From positions 1,302,001 through 1,366,000 of the forward strand of contig CBDEFX010000001.1 in assembly GCA_965237635.1 (NCBI GenBank): a stretch of 64,000 nucleotides of DNA, read 5' to 3'. Both the position numbers and the translations under genes were made by a program. The notes beneath the pieces are model-generated. The model had not been told where the DNA came from and made no database searches. It saw only the letters and a list, made by a program, of their open reading frames with translations. Source of the stretch: CBDEFX01 sp965237635 (GTDB lineage Bacteria; Chloroflexota; Dehalococcoidia; Lucifugimonadales; CAUZJF01). Below are positions 18,622-27,354 of the stretch, piece by piece. Every line of letters starts with the position of its first letter. The first letter of the stretch is position 1.

Positions 18622-19563
18622 ATGGCAAAGCGCAATGCTCCAGGCAAGTTCTACCGCAAGGGAATCACCCTACTCGAAATCACCCGCCAATTCGATACCC
18701 CCGAGAAGGGCGAAGCATGGTTCATTGAACAGCGCTGGCCGAATGGGATAGCCTGCCCGCACTGCGGGAGCGTCAACGTCGCTACCATCGCCAGTCGCAA
18801 TCCTCAGCCCTTCCGTTGCCGCGATTGCCGTAAGCACTTCTCGGTTAAGACGGGCACAGTCCTGCAAAGCTCCAATATCTCTCTCGACAAGTGGGCAATA
18901 GCCTTCTATCTCTACATGACGAACCTCAAGGGCGTATCCAGCATGAAGCTACACCGTGACTTGGGGATTACGCAGAAGGCCGCCTGGCACATGGCCCACA
19001 GAATTCGAGAGACGCTGGCCGTGACGGGTAATAGGTTCTCAGGGCCAGTAGAAGTAGACGAGACTTACATCGGCGGCAAGGAACGGAACAAGCACAGCGC
19101 CAAAAAGCTCCGGGCCGGGCGCGGGCCGGTTGGCAAGGCTGCGATCGTAGGCATGAAGGACCGCGAGACGGGCCAGATCGCCAGCCAAGCTGTCGAGCAC
19201 ACCGACGCGCCTACCTTACAGGGCTTCGTGGAGCGGAACACCGAGCCGGACGCTACGGTGTACACAGACGACGCCAGTGCCTACAGGGGAATGCCCCGCC
19301 GTCACGAAGCCGTCAAACACAGCGTATCGGAGTATGTACGCGGGATGGCGCACACAAATGGCATGGAATCCCATTGGGCATCCTTGAAGCGCGGATATGA
19401 CGGCGTGTACCACCAGATGTCGGCCAAGCACCTACACCGCTACGTTACCGAATTCGAGGGCCGACACAACCGGCGGCCCCTGGATACAGTCGACCAGATG
19501 GCGCGGATGGCTAAGGGAGCCGACGGCAAGCGGCTCCGGTATCAGGACTTGGTAGCCGCCTAG
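18622..19563 (+). CDS. IS1595-family (ISXO2-like) transposase
   Basis: The 313-aa transposase has an N-terminal zinc ribbon (CPHCGSVN...FRCRDCRKHFSVKTGT, ~36-66), a helix-turn-helix-like segment (MKLHRDLGITQKAAWHMAHRIRE) and a DDE-type catalytic domain with VEVDETYIGGKERNKH (~145), VYTDDASAY (~216) and ESHWASLKRGYDGVYHQMSAKHLHRYVTEFEGRHN (~255-290). This layout is that of ISXO2-like proteins. The stop codon overlaps the -35 box of the next promoter. Confidence 0.95.
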   Translation: MAKRNAPGKFYRKGITLLEITRQFDTPEKGEAWFIEQRWPNGIACPHCGSVNVATIASRNPQPFRCRDCRKHFSVKTGTVLQSSNISLDKWAIAFYLYMTNLKGVSSMKLHRDLGITQKAAWHMAHRIRETLAVTGNRFSGPVEVDETYIGGKERNKHSAKKLRAGRGPVGKAAIVGMKDRETGQIASQAVEHTDAPTLQGFVERNTEPDATVYTDDASAYRGMPRRHEAVKHSVSEYVRGMAHTNGMESHWASLKRGYDGVYHQMSAKHLHRYVTEFEGRHNRRPLDTVDQMARMAKGADGKRLRYQDLVAA

Positions 19564-19589
19564 ACAGAGTAGGTGGCTGTGGCTATAAT
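19561..19589 (+). promoter_or_regulatory. Promoter of the methyltransferase, overlapping the transposase stop
   Basis: TAGACA (19561-19566), whose first three bases are the transposase stop codon, is followed by a 17-bp spacer and TATAAT (19584-19589). The methyltransferase ATG is 33 bp further on. The cargo therefore seems to have its own transcription start. Confidence 0.65.
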
Positions 19590-19622
19590 CCGCGCTACCT
19601 ACGCAAACCGGAGCACAACCGA

Positions 19623-21035
19623 ATGGCGACCCCCAACTTTGCGGACAAGACGATCTGGACGGGAGACAACCTAGACATCCTCCGAGGGCTGAATTCCGAA
19701 ACGGTTGACCTTATCTACCTTGACCCTCCTTTCAACTCGAACCGCAACTACTCCGCTCCCGTAGGTTCCAAGGCGGCTGGGGCCGCATTCAAGGACACGT
19801 GGACGCTCTCAGACCTTGACGTTGCATGGATGGGACTTATAGCCGACGAGCAGCCCGCCATAGCGAACCTTCTCCATACCGCCAGCCTCACCCATGGGAA
19901 GGGGATGCAATCGTACTTGACCATGATGGCGATCCGGCTCATGGAAATGCGGCGAGTCCTTAAGGACGCCGGGAGTATCTATCTCCATTGCGATCCTACG
20001 GCTAGTCATTACCTAAAGTTGTTGATGGATTCGGTGTTTGGAACAGAGAACTTCAGGAATGAAATTACTTGGAAACGGAGACACGGGTTTTCAAGCGCGG
20101 TTCATGAATCGGTGCGGTTCGGGATTTGTACCGACATCATCTTCTTCTACGCCAAAACCGATGAGACTGCGTTTGCACCTCAATACAACAAAGAGTCGCA
20201 AGCCTATCTAGGATACATCAACAAGTATTTCCGTCTGGTAGATGAACATGGCCGGAAGTATCAGGCTACCAGCTTGACCAACCCAGCTTATCGGCCAAAT
20301 CTCATTTACGAATACAGGGGATACCCTCCTCCGCAAAATGGCTGGATGATTACCAAAGAGAAAATGGGACAATGGGATAACGAGGGGCGTATCCACTTTC
20401 CAAAGAGCAAAACCGGGCGGCTTCGACGTAAGAGTTTCGCAGATGAGTTAAAGGGAATGCCCGTTCAGAATTTGTGGGATGATATATCCCAGATAGGCGC
20501 ACACGCTCAAGAGCGAGTTGGCTTCCCCACGCAAAAACCCCTGGCTCTCTTGGAGCGCATCGTCAAGGCATCGTCCAACGAGGGCGACGTGGTGCTTGAC
20601 CCCTTCTGCGGGTGCGCAACCGCCTGCGTTGCTGCGGACCAATTAGGGCGCAAATGGGTCGGCATTGACATATCGCTTAAGGCTGTCGAGTTAGTGAACA
20701 TGCGCCTACAGCAGGCCATGGGCAGCCTCTTCCATCACGGCTACGTCACCGCCCGGACGGATATACCCAAGCGAACGGATATCGAGACTCTTAGGCCCTA
20801 CCGCGACTGGAAGCACAACCTCTACGGCCAGCAGGAAGGGTTGTGCGCTGGCTGCAAGGTTTGGTTGCCGTTCCGCAACTTTACCATCGACCACCTTGTG
20901 CCTCAGAGCAGGGGCGGAACAGACCATCAGGACAATCTTCAGATGCTATGCGGGGCATGCAACTCGCTCAAGGGAGACAGGGAGCAGTCCTATCTCGTCG
21001 CGCGATTGAAGGAGACCGTATATGCCAAAACGTGA
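19623..21035 (+). CDS. DNA methyltransferase (beta class) fused to C-terminal HNH domain
   Basis: The 470-aa protein combines two domains. Residues ~1-375 are an amino-methyltransferase: motif IV IYLDPPFNSNRNYS (~31-44) precedes motif I VVLDPFCGCATACVAADQLGRKWVGIDIS (~323-350), the order expected of beta-class N6-adenine/N4-cytosine enzymes. The Gly of FxGxG is partly replaced (FCGCAT). Residues ~405-455 form an HNH finger with CAGC, FTIDHLVPQSRGGTDHQDNLQMLC and CNSLKGDRE. The target-recognition region is between. It could be a methylase with a nicking or DNA-handling module, or a compact type II-like modification-restriction protein; neither can be told from sequence. It is cargo of the IS1595-type element. 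Confidence 0.9.
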   Translation: MATPNFADKTIWTGDNLDILRGLNSETVDLIYLDPPFNSNRNYSAPVGSKAAGAAFKDTWTLSDLDVAWMGLIADEQPAIANLLHTASLTHGKGMQSYLTMMAIRLMEMRRVLKDAGSIYLHCDPTASHYLKLLMDSVFGTENFRNEITWKRRHGFSSAVHESVRFGICTDIIFFYAKTDETAFAPQYNKESQAYLGYINKYFRLVDEHGRKYQATSLTNPAYRPNLIYEYRGYPPPQNGWMITKEKMGQWDNEGRIHFPKSKTGRLRRKSFADELKGMPVQNLWDDISQIGAHAQERVGFPTQKPLALLERIVKASSNEGDVVLDPFCGCATACVAADQLGRKWVGIDISLKAVELVNMRLQQAMGSLFHHGYVTARTDIPKRTDIETLRPYRDWKHNLYGQQEGLCAGCKVWLPFRNFTIDHLVPQSRGGTDHQDNLQMLCGACNSLKGDREQSYLVARLKETVYAKT

Positions 21036-21273
21036 GAAGAAGGAACGAGGCCGCCCGTTGAAGAAGCGCTACCCGCCCCGCGTGGACGCTACGCCAGAGG
21101 ATATGGCTCAGGCGATGTTTTCGCTACCCGCTGGGCGCAAGTGGAAGTACATGGAAGCTGGCCCGGAGGGGACGGTGTACCGCTGCACGGACTGCGAACG
21201 GGAAGTCCACTATCCCGACACGCTATACCGCGACGGTCGCTGCGAGAGTTGCCACGCCGCCGTCTCCGTTTAG
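21022..21273 (+). CDS. Small zinc-ribbon protein, cargo of the IS1595-type element
   Basis: The 83-aa protein overlaps the end of the methyltransferase gene by 14 bp, so it is translationally coupled. The basic N-terminus (MPKREKKERGRPLKKRYPP) resembles a DNA-binding arm. The C-terminal part has CTDCE...CESCH, a treble-cysteine/zinc ribbon. It ends 39 bp before the right terminus of the element. Function is unknown; an accessory DNA-binding role beside the methyltransferase is an inference. Confidence 0.75.
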   Translation: MPKREKKERGRPLKKRYPPRVDATPEDMAQAMFSLPAGRKWKYMEAGPEGTVYRCTDCEREVHYPDTLYRDGRCESCHAAVSV

Positions 21274-21666
21274 CCGGTCAGGGCTGCGCGGCTAGAATTG
21301 TATATAAATCCCCATAAGAACGTACAACGGAAGGCTCGAAGCGGAGATTGCCAGAGGTGCCCTCGAGGCACATGGCATCAAAGCTATGGTGTCGGCCGAC
21401 GACATGAGCGGCTGGCGCCCTGAGCTGACTTTCGTGCTTGGCGCGCGGTTGCTGGTCAAGCAAGAGAACGCAGAAGAGGCAATAAAGGTGTTGGACAACG
21501 AGGACGAGGGCGAGGATGGCCCCGCTGGAGGCTCCCGCTGACCAGGAGGTCCGCGTTATATGCCCTCTTTCGCAGCCCGGCGGAACAAGGCCACTCGTAT
21601 GAGAAACGCCTTGGAATGACACCCTGCCAGATGTGCCAATGACAGACTCGCCCACGAGGTCAGCAT

Positions 21667-22107
21667 ATGGACGTTGAATGGCTTATCCTGGCCGATGCCG
21701 CCCAGGTCACGGGCGGTAAGCTGTACCTCATTGGCGGCGGCTGGGACAAGGTGACTGCCAATAAGTTTCCGCACCCGCAAAGCATGTCGATAGCGGTGTC
21801 GTTCAGGGTGCCGTGGACCGAGACTAACGAGAGGCACAGCTTCGAGGTCGAGATCGCGGGTGCAGACGGCGAGGCGATCGCCAAGGTCCCAGGGCAGTTC
21901 GAGGTCGGCCGACCACCGGGCACCCCGCCCGGACAGGACCAGCGGGCGCAATTCGCGGTAAACGTAAACTGGTCTATCAACAAGCCCGGCGGCTACGTCG
22001 TAGTAGCTCGTGTCGACGGCCAGGAGGGGCGGCGGTTTCCCTTCAATGTCGTGGCCGGGCCGATGGCGGGACAGGCGGCAAGCGGTGGCCAGGAGGGGAA
22101 GGAATAG
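21667..22107 (+). CDS. DUF6941-family protein
   Basis: The 146-aa soluble protein begins MDVEWLILADAAQVTGGKLYLIGGGWD, the typical opening of DUF6941, and has a beta-sandwich-like pattern (SMSIAVSFRVPWTETNERHSFEVEI...) followed by a flexible Gly/Gln tail. No catalytic residues are apparent and the family role is unknown. It lies 125 bp downstream of the interrupted DUF2007 gene on the same strand. Confidence 0.75.
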   Translation: MDVEWLILADAAQVTGGKLYLIGGGWDKVTANKFPHPQSMSIAVSFRVPWTETNERHSFEVEIAGADGEAIAKVPGQFEVGRPPGTPPGQDQRAQFAVNVNWSINKPGGYVVVARVDGQEGRRFPFNVVAGPMAGQAASGGQEGKE

Positions 22108-22168
22108 AGGGACCGGCCGCTTTCACGGCCTTTGCTTTAGGAGGAGCTCAGGGCGGGAGCTAGCGAGA

Positions 22169-22546
22169 CTACTCGATCTCGAAGTTTGGGTTCCAGGCTA
22201 CCTCCCACAGGTGACCGTCGGGGTCCGCGAAGTAGCCCGAGTAGCCGCCCCAGAACAAGTCCTGGGCCGGCTTCACGATCGTTGCTCCTGCAGCGTGTGC
22301 CTCAGCCAATACAGCGTCGACCTCTGGTTGGCTTCTCACGTTGTGGGCGAGAGTGACTCCTGTGAAGCCGTGCCCTTCCGACGGCACGGTCGCGTCTTCC
22401 GCCAGGGCTTCACGCGGGTAAAGGCCAAGCCAAGTACCGGCTGTCTGAAACAAGGCTACGTTGCCTGAGCTGTAGTCTGTCGGTAGTCCAAGTCCGTCGC
22501 GGTAGAACCTGACCGATCGCTCGATGTCCGACACGCCCAGTGTCAC
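22169..22546 (-). CDS. VOC-family (glyoxalase/bleomycin-resistance-like) protein
   Basis: The 125-aa protein has the paired beta-alpha-beta-beta-beta modules of the VOC superfamily: TLGVSDIERSVRFYRDGLGLP at the N-terminus and GGYSGYFADPDGHLWEVAWNP at the C-terminus, the latter containing a metal-ligand Glu. Substrate is unknown; relatives are dioxygenases, lyases and resistance proteins. A GTG start at 22546 is the only good one, and five to ten residues upstream (PRISI) remain in frame without a start. Confidence 0.8.
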   Translation of the reverse strand: MTLGVSDIERSVRFYRDGLGLPTDYSSGNVALFQTAGTWLGLYPREALAEDATVPSEGHGFTGVTLAHNVRSQPEVDAVLAEAHAAGATIVKPAQDLFWGGYSGYFADPDGHLWEVAWNPNFEIE

Positions 22547-22639
22547 GATGCTGATTCTCGGCTCCGCGGGACTCCCTCGTGCCGTTCCTAAGAGCGTTCT
22601 GGCCTCTTGGAGGCGCGGCGCAGACTTGGGTGGTGGTCG

Positions 22640-22852
22640 CTACCTCACACGGGGAGAGTGCATTGCCCCACTAGCTATCGGCTCGTTCAAATAGACGTCG
22701 CCGTTCCGAATCTTGATATTGAACCCGCAGTCCGGGTTGCTGCAGACCCACGCTTTGTAATGAATCGGAGCTCCCTGGCCCCCGAAATCGGACAGAGGCA
22801 ACAGGCTCCCGGTCTCGCATTTCTGGCAGACAGGCCAACTGTCGTTCCCCAC
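22640..22852 (-). CDS. Small zinc-ribbon protein
   Basis: The 70-aa protein has two cysteine pairs, CQKC near the N-terminus and CSNPDC (~37-42), spaced as in a zinc ribbon. An ATG start is preceded by GGAGGGACTCGTGGGG. No partner is evident. It ends 90 bp before the VOC gene on the same strand. Confidence 0.55.
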   Translation of the reverse strand: MGNDSWPVCQKCETGSLLPLSDFGGQGAPIHYKAWVCSNPDCGFNIKIRNGDVYLNEPIASGAMHSPRVR

Positions 22853-22942
22853 GAGTCCCTCCTCTCATTCCGCATCCGTCAGGTGACAAGCGGGGGCAAG
22901 TATATCACTCGTATCAGAACATCAACAAGCCCGATGCATTAG

Positions 22943-24664
22943 CCCGAATCCACCGAAGGAGGGCGTCGGGTTAGCGTCCTGAGGCGGCAAGAAGGTGCTC
23001 TTGTGCTTCTGGGATAATGGTTTTGTAGCAAAAAAACGGCCCCGGAAAAGGAGCACCCAATAGATGCTGCCACGCAACCACCCCGACCGGATCCAAATCA
23101 CCTTCGACGACCGCCGCTTGGTGGCCAATGCCGGGCTGCTCCTTCCGGCCACCCTGGCGCGGCACCTCGGCCTGCCCGAACTCGTCCGGCAGCGCCTCGA
23201 CCTGGGCGATGCCCCGGGGCGGGCGAACACGAGCGACAAGATGATGACGCTGGTGGCGTCTGCGCTGGCTGGGGGCGACTGCATTGACGACGCCGATGTG
23301 TTGCGCACCGGGGGGACGGCCTGCACCCTGGGCGGCACGGTCAAGGCGCCATCCACCCTGGGCACCTTCCTGCGCAGCTTCCGGTGGGGCCACGTCCGTC
23401 AACTCGACCGGGTGAGCCGCGAGTTGCTGGCCCGGGCTTGGCAGGCCGGGGCGGGACCCGGCGACGGGCCCCTGACCATTGACCTGGACTCCACCATCTG
23501 CGAGACCTACGGACTGGCCAAGGAGGGCGCCCGCCACCACGGCTATACCGGCAAGCGGGGCTACCACCCGCTGCCGGCCATCGCCGCCGGCACCGGAGAC
23601 GTGCTGATGTCCCGGCTGCGCGAGGGCCGGGCCAACACCGCCCGCGGCGCCGCCCACTTCCTGCGGGAGACGGTGGGACGGGTGCGCTACGCCGGGGCCG
23701 ACGGACGACTCACGCTACGGGCCGACAGCGGGTTCTACACTCATGGCGTGGTATCCGTCTGCCGCAAGATGGATGTCCGCTTCTCCATCACCATCCGCCA
23801 GCACAAAAGCCTGCACAATCTCATCGAGGCGATACCCGAAGATGCCTGGACGCCGATTCCTTACTGGATGGACGGTGCCGCCGATGTGGCCGAGACCACC
23901 TGCACCCCCTTCCAGGCCGAGGCGGACGCCGCGCCGGTACGGCTCATCGTCCGGCGGGTGAAGCCGACGCCCGGTTCCCAACTGGCCCTCTTCGCCAAAT
24001 ACAGCTATCATGGCTTCATCACCGACCGGGACGGGGAGTTGCTCGAACTGGAGGCTGACCATCGCCGCCACGCCGAGATCGAGAATGCCATACGCGACCT
24101 CAAGTACGGCGTCGGGCTGAACCATCTCCCCTCGGGCCGCTTCGCCGCCAACGGCGCCTGGCTGGCCGTCCAGACGATGGCCCACAACCTGGCCCGCTGG
24201 ACGGCGCGGATCGGTCTGGGAGAGCGGATAGCCACCACCAAGACCCTCCGGCAGCGGTTCTTCTCCCTGGCCGGACGGCTCACCCGCTCGGCACGCCGGT
24301 TGACCCTGCATCTTCCGGATCGCTGGCCTTGGGCTGAGAAGTTCAGCCGCGCCTTGGCCCGGCTGCGAGCCATTCCACTCCCGGCCTGACGGCACCGTCG
24401 GCGACCGACCCACCCACCGGACAACCGAAGATCCCCGCAGACTCGTGCCAGCCCGGTCCGAGAGAGTTCCCTGCTGCGTATTCTCTCGCCATCCCGCGCA
24501 TCGCAGCTCCCGCAGACGGCCATAGGGGCCCCTGTGCGGCGATGAAGACCGTCCGCCGACCTCCCTACCCCAAATGGAACCCAGACTATTTCCCCTGTAG
24601 CTCCCTCACCCCCCCCTTCCGCTTTCCTCACGCCGTCCATCGGTGTCCTTCGGTGGATTCGGGC
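22943..24664 (+). mobile_element. IS1380-family insertion sequence, copy 3 (flanks do not rejoin)
   Basis: The 1722-bp copy has the same ends as copy 1 and TTAG on both sides (22939-22942, 24665-24668). TTAG is also the preferred target of other copies, so this match alone proves little. The O-methyltransferase to its right is cut at EIGTFTGFSA, and its missing C-terminal ~130 residues are not found left of the IS, where the joined frame stops at once. A deletion by recombination with another copy, or an assembly join, is likely. Confidence 0.88.
23064..24389 (+). CDS. IS1380-family DDE transposase (copy 3)
   Basis: This intact 441-aa copy is nearly identical to copies 1, 2 and 4. Its private difference is LRQRFFS where the others have LRRRFFS. 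The DDE contexts are unchanged. Confidence 0.9.
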   Translation: MLPRNHPDRIQITFDDRRLVANAGLLLPATLARHLGLPELVRQRLDLGDAPGRANTSDKMMTLVASALAGGDCIDDADVLRTGGTACTLGGTVKAPSTLGTFLRSFRWGHVRQLDRVSRELLARAWQAGAGPGDGPLTIDLDSTICETYGLAKEGARHHGYTGKRGYHPLPAIAAGTGDVLMSRLREGRANTARGAAHFLRETVGRVRYAGADGRLTLRADSGFYTHGVVSVCRKMDVRFSITIRQHKSLHNLIEAIPEDAWTPIPYWMDGAADVAETTCTPFQAEADAAPVRLIVRRVKPTPGSQLALFAKYSYHGFITDRDGELLELEADHRRHAEIENAIRDLKYGVGLNHLPSGRFAANGAWLAVQTMAHNLARWTARIGLGERIATTKTLRQRFFSLAGRLTRSARRLTLHLPDRWPWAEKFSRALARLRAIPLPA

Positions 24665-24886
24665 TTAGGCGCTGAACCCCGTGAAGGTGCCGATCTCCAG
24701 GATCCTGCGAGCACCCAGGGCGCGTACGAGGAACTGCAGTAGCATGCCCTCCACCGGGCCCGAAAGCATCTGAGGCCCAGCCATCTTCTGATGCGTAACC
24801 TTGACCAGCTCTTCGAGATAGTCCGGTAGGGGTGTGGTGTGGTCTACGGCGTACTGCTCGATTTCAGGCCCGACGAAGCTCTCCAT
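24665..24886 (-). pseudogene. O-methyltransferase, N-terminal stump
   Basis: Only the first ~73 residues remain: an N-terminal cap (MESFVGPEIEQYAVDHTTPLPDYLEELVKVTHQ) and SAM motif I (ARRILEIGTFTGFSA), as in caffeoyl-CoA-type O-methyltransferases, which usually run to ~215 aa. The sequence ends at the IS junction, with the stop supplied by the TTAG target. The start overlaps the end of recQ by 23 bp, so it was probably in an operon with recQ. Confidence 0.8.
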
Positions 24887-27095
24887 ATAAATCTCCCCCA
24901 ACCCTTTGATTTCCTGGCCTTGTGCTTAAACGCTCGCCATCACTCTGCCTAAGGTGCATGCGGACGAGACGGAGCTCTTCATAGGAGTAGCCGTCCCCCA
25001 GCAGCTCGCGGATCGGCGAGAGCAGACCGCTTCCTGTGCTCTTGAACGCGGCTTCAATGGCGGATACGCGGTCTGGAGAAGGGAGGACGTGACTGAGGTC
25101 GAGCGTTTCGCCGGCCTCGACGAGCTGTTCCAGGTGACTAGCGATGGTGCCCCAATTGAGGCCGCGGAGGTCGGCTACGTCAGCGATAGACCTTTGCTGT
25201 TCGAAAAGCCTCTTCGTTTCGTGGTAAGTGGCACCCAGGTTCCGCGCAGGGCGTCTTCTTTCTCTCCGAGAGACTGGGGCCGATCGCTCGGCGAGGCCGT
25301 TTTTGTGGGCGTAGTCACGGACCACCCGCAGAAATGAGTCTCCAAACTCCTGAAGCTTCGTCGTCCCGACGCCCGATATACGCGAAAAGCTCTCATTGCT
25401 CTGCGGAAAGTAGTACGCCATCTGTTGGAGCGAAACGTCGCCGAACACCACGAAAGGGGGCACGCCCCTTGTGTCGGCAATCTCCTTCCTCAAAGTGCGT
25501 AGCTGCTCGAACAGCGCTCTGTCGTAGTCAAGTTGGTCGGAGTCGCGGCCTGCACTGCCGTCGACCTCGGGCTTTGGCCTGGTGAGAGTGAGGTTCTCGC
25601 GGCGGTTGAGGAAGTTTCGTCCCTCGCTCGTAACCGCCAGCGTCGGGTAGTCGCCCGCCTCCTTGGCCAGAAGGCCCTTGCCGACCAGGAGCCCGACGGT
25701 GTGCCTGATTTCTTCGACGCCGAGGTCGCGGACTATGCCGTAGACAGAAAGGTGGTCGTGGCCAAGCTCCCGGACCTTCTTGGTGTTCGCTCCTCTCAGG
25801 ACATCGGTCACGTGCTTGGAGCCGAACCGTTGGCCTGTGCGAATCACGGCGGAGAGGACCTTCTGAGCGATCTGAGTCGCGTCGAACTCCTCTCTCACGG
25901 TCAGACAGATATCGCACCCGCCGCAACTTTCCTTGTCCCAGCTCTCGCCAAAATAGCCCAGCAGATATCGGCGTCGGCAGGTCCGGACCTCGCAAAACTC
26001 GATCATCTGGTCCAGCTTCCGGCCGGCGGTCTCTCGTTCCTGCCCGTCCTCGATCTTCTTGATGAAGAACTCCTGGTTCATCCTGTCGTGATGGGAGAAA
26101 AACAGGACGCACTCGGCGGGAAGTCCGTCCCGTCCCGCACGTCCGGTCTCCTGGAAGTAGCCCTCGATAGACTTGGGCAGGTCGAAGTGGACGACGAGCC
26201 GTATGTCCGGCTTATCGATGCCCATCCCAAAGGCGATGGTGGCGATTATGACGGGCACCTCATCGTTGATGAACCGCTCCTGGGTCGTTCTGCGCACCGA
26301 CGAGTCTAGCCCCGCGTGGTAGGGTAGCGCCGGGAAACCCTCGGTAGACAAGTTGGCCGCCAGCGACTCGGTGTCCTTCCGCGAGAAGCGATAGACGATC
26401 GCCGATTCGCCTTTGTGGGTTTCGAGGAGGTCCAGCAACGCGTCGAAGGACCACATTTTCGGCCTGACCGCATACGACAGGTTCGGACGGTCGAAGCTGG
26501 CGAGAAAGGTCTCTGGTTGCCGAAGCCCTAGCTGCTCGACAATGTCCTGGCGCACCTTCTCCGTCGCCGTGGCCGTGAGGGCGATCATAGGCACACCAGG
26601 GAGGAGCGTTCGGAAGGACTTCAGGTTTCGATAGTCTGGGCGAAAGTCGTGTCCCCACTCCGAGATGCAGTGGGCTTCGTCTACGGCGATCAGCGACACA
26701 TTCAAGTTGCTCAGGAAGTGCTGAAACCCCGATACGGTGAGTCTCTCGGGCGCCAGATACAGTATCTTCGTCTTACCGTTCAAGCTCCGCGCCCTCACCT
26801 CGGATACCTCCGACTGCGAAAGGCTGCTGTTGATGAAGTCAGCCTCAATCCCGTTGGCCCGGAGCCCGTCTACCTGGTCCTTCATAAGTGCTATCAGCGG
26901 GGAGACCACCAGCGTGAGCCCGTCGAGGTGGAGGGCAGGCAGCTGATAGCAGAGCGACTTGCCCCCTCCCGTAGGCATGAGCACCAAAGTCTCCCTTCCG
27001 TCCAGCACGTTGGCGATGATCTCCTTCTGGAGAGGAAGGAACCGGTCATAGCCAAAGTAGGTCTTGAGGAGGTCTAGAGGGGTGGTCTGAGGCAT
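24864..27095 (-). CDS. recQ: ATP-dependent DNA helicase RecQ
   Basis: The 743-aa 3'-5' helicase unwinds recombination and stalled-fork structures. Visible parts in order: Walker A VLMPTGGGKSLCYQLPAL (~38), DEAHCISEWGHDFRPDY (~138), helicase C-terminal lobe with GRAGRDGLPAECVLFF (~320), zinc-binding RQC cysteines (CEVRTCRRRYLLGYFGE...CGGCDIC, ~370-397), winged helix, HRDC (~515-590) and a C-terminal HTH_40-like domain (~620-720). All core motifs are intact. It overlaps the truncated O-methyltransferase downstream. Confidence 0.95.
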   Translation of the reverse strand: MPQTTPLDLLKTYFGYDRFLPLQKEIIANVLDGRETLVLMPTGGGKSLCYQLPALHLDGLTLVVSPLIALMKDQVDGLRANGIEADFINSSLSQSEVSEVRARSLNGKTKILYLAPERLTVSGFQHFLSNLNVSLIAVDEAHCISEWGHDFRPDYRNLKSFRTLLPGVPMIALTATATEKVRQDIVEQLGLRQPETFLASFDRPNLSYAVRPKMWSFDALLDLLETHKGESAIVYRFSRKDTESLAANLSTEGFPALPYHAGLDSSVRRTTQERFINDEVPVIIATIAFGMGIDKPDIRLVVHFDLPKSIEGYFQETGRAGRDGLPAECVLFFSHHDRMNQEFFIKKIEDGQERETAGRKLDQMIEFCEVRTCRRRYLLGYFGESWDKESCGGCDICLTVREEFDATQIAQKVLSAVIRTGQRFGSKHVTDVLRGANTKKVRELGHDHLSVYGIVRDLGVEEIRHTVGLLVGKGLLAKEAGDYPTLAVTSEGRNFLNRRENLTLTRPKPEVDGSAGRDSDQLDYDRALFEQLRTLRKEIADTRGVPPFVVFGDVSLQQMAYYFPQSNESFSRISGVGTTKLQEFGDSFLRVVRDYAHKNGLAERSAPVSRRERRRPARNLGATYHETKRLFEQQRSIADVADLRGLNWGTIASHLEQLVEAGETLDLSHVLPSPDRVSAIEAAFKSTGSGLLSPIRELLGDGYSYEELRLVRMHLRQSDGERLSTRPGNQRVGGDLYGELRRA

Positions 27096-27354
27096 TATCC
27101 AGCAGCTATTCCGGAACGCGCTATGGTCATGAACATCTCAAACAAAGCGTCGATTCTTCACGTGTAACCTATATGCCCGGTCTGTACCCTCTTGTTCCTT
27201 CTCCCCTAGCGGGAGAAGGCTAGAGCCTGCCCTGAGTTTACCGAAGGGATGAGGGGGAGATTGTCGGTTGACTCGCCCTGTCGCCGGTGCTAGCCTACGC
27301 TCGCCGGGCCAGAGGCGCTCCCGCCGAACGAATCGGGCCGCAGGCAAGCTGCCA

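Larger units (their letters stand above)
17965..21312 (+). mobile_element. IS1595-type transporter element carrying DNA methyltransferase-HNH and two small genes
   Basis: The 3348-bp element has terminal inverted repeats. The left begins GGGAATTATATACAAT, the right (reverse complement) GGGATTTATATACAAT, and both continue into TAGCCG; about 29 of 35 positions match. An 8-bp duplication CATAAGAA flanks it at 17957-17964 and 21313-21320. IS1595-family elements are known to make 8-bp duplications, and some carry passenger genes. Cargo in order: 123-aa hypothetical, ISXO2-like transposase, DNA methyltransferase-HNH fusion, zinc-ribbon protein, all on the plus strand. The host DUF2007 gene rejoins in frame, so both ends are firmly placed. 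Confidence 0.9.
17940..21541 (+). pseudogene. DUF2007 small signalling-like protein, split by the IS1595-type element
   Basis: The start ATG (17940) and codons MPALVPI lie left of the element; RTYNGRLEAEIARGALEAHG and the rest lie right of it, ending with TGA at 21539-21541. Excision of 17965-21312 and one CATAAGAA gives an 84-codon ORF matching DUF2007 (PII-like fold; ALEAHGIKAMVSADD, a glutamate-rich tail). The right-hand fragment has no start codon of its own because a TAA lies five codons upstream. The gene is therefore inactive unless the element excises. Confidence 0.85.

Noticed and set aside
24665..24668. Matching TTAG around IS copy 3 as proof of a simple insertion
   Set aside because: TTAG or TTAA occurs at every copy because of target preference; the disrupted gene does not rejoin, so the match is not decisive.
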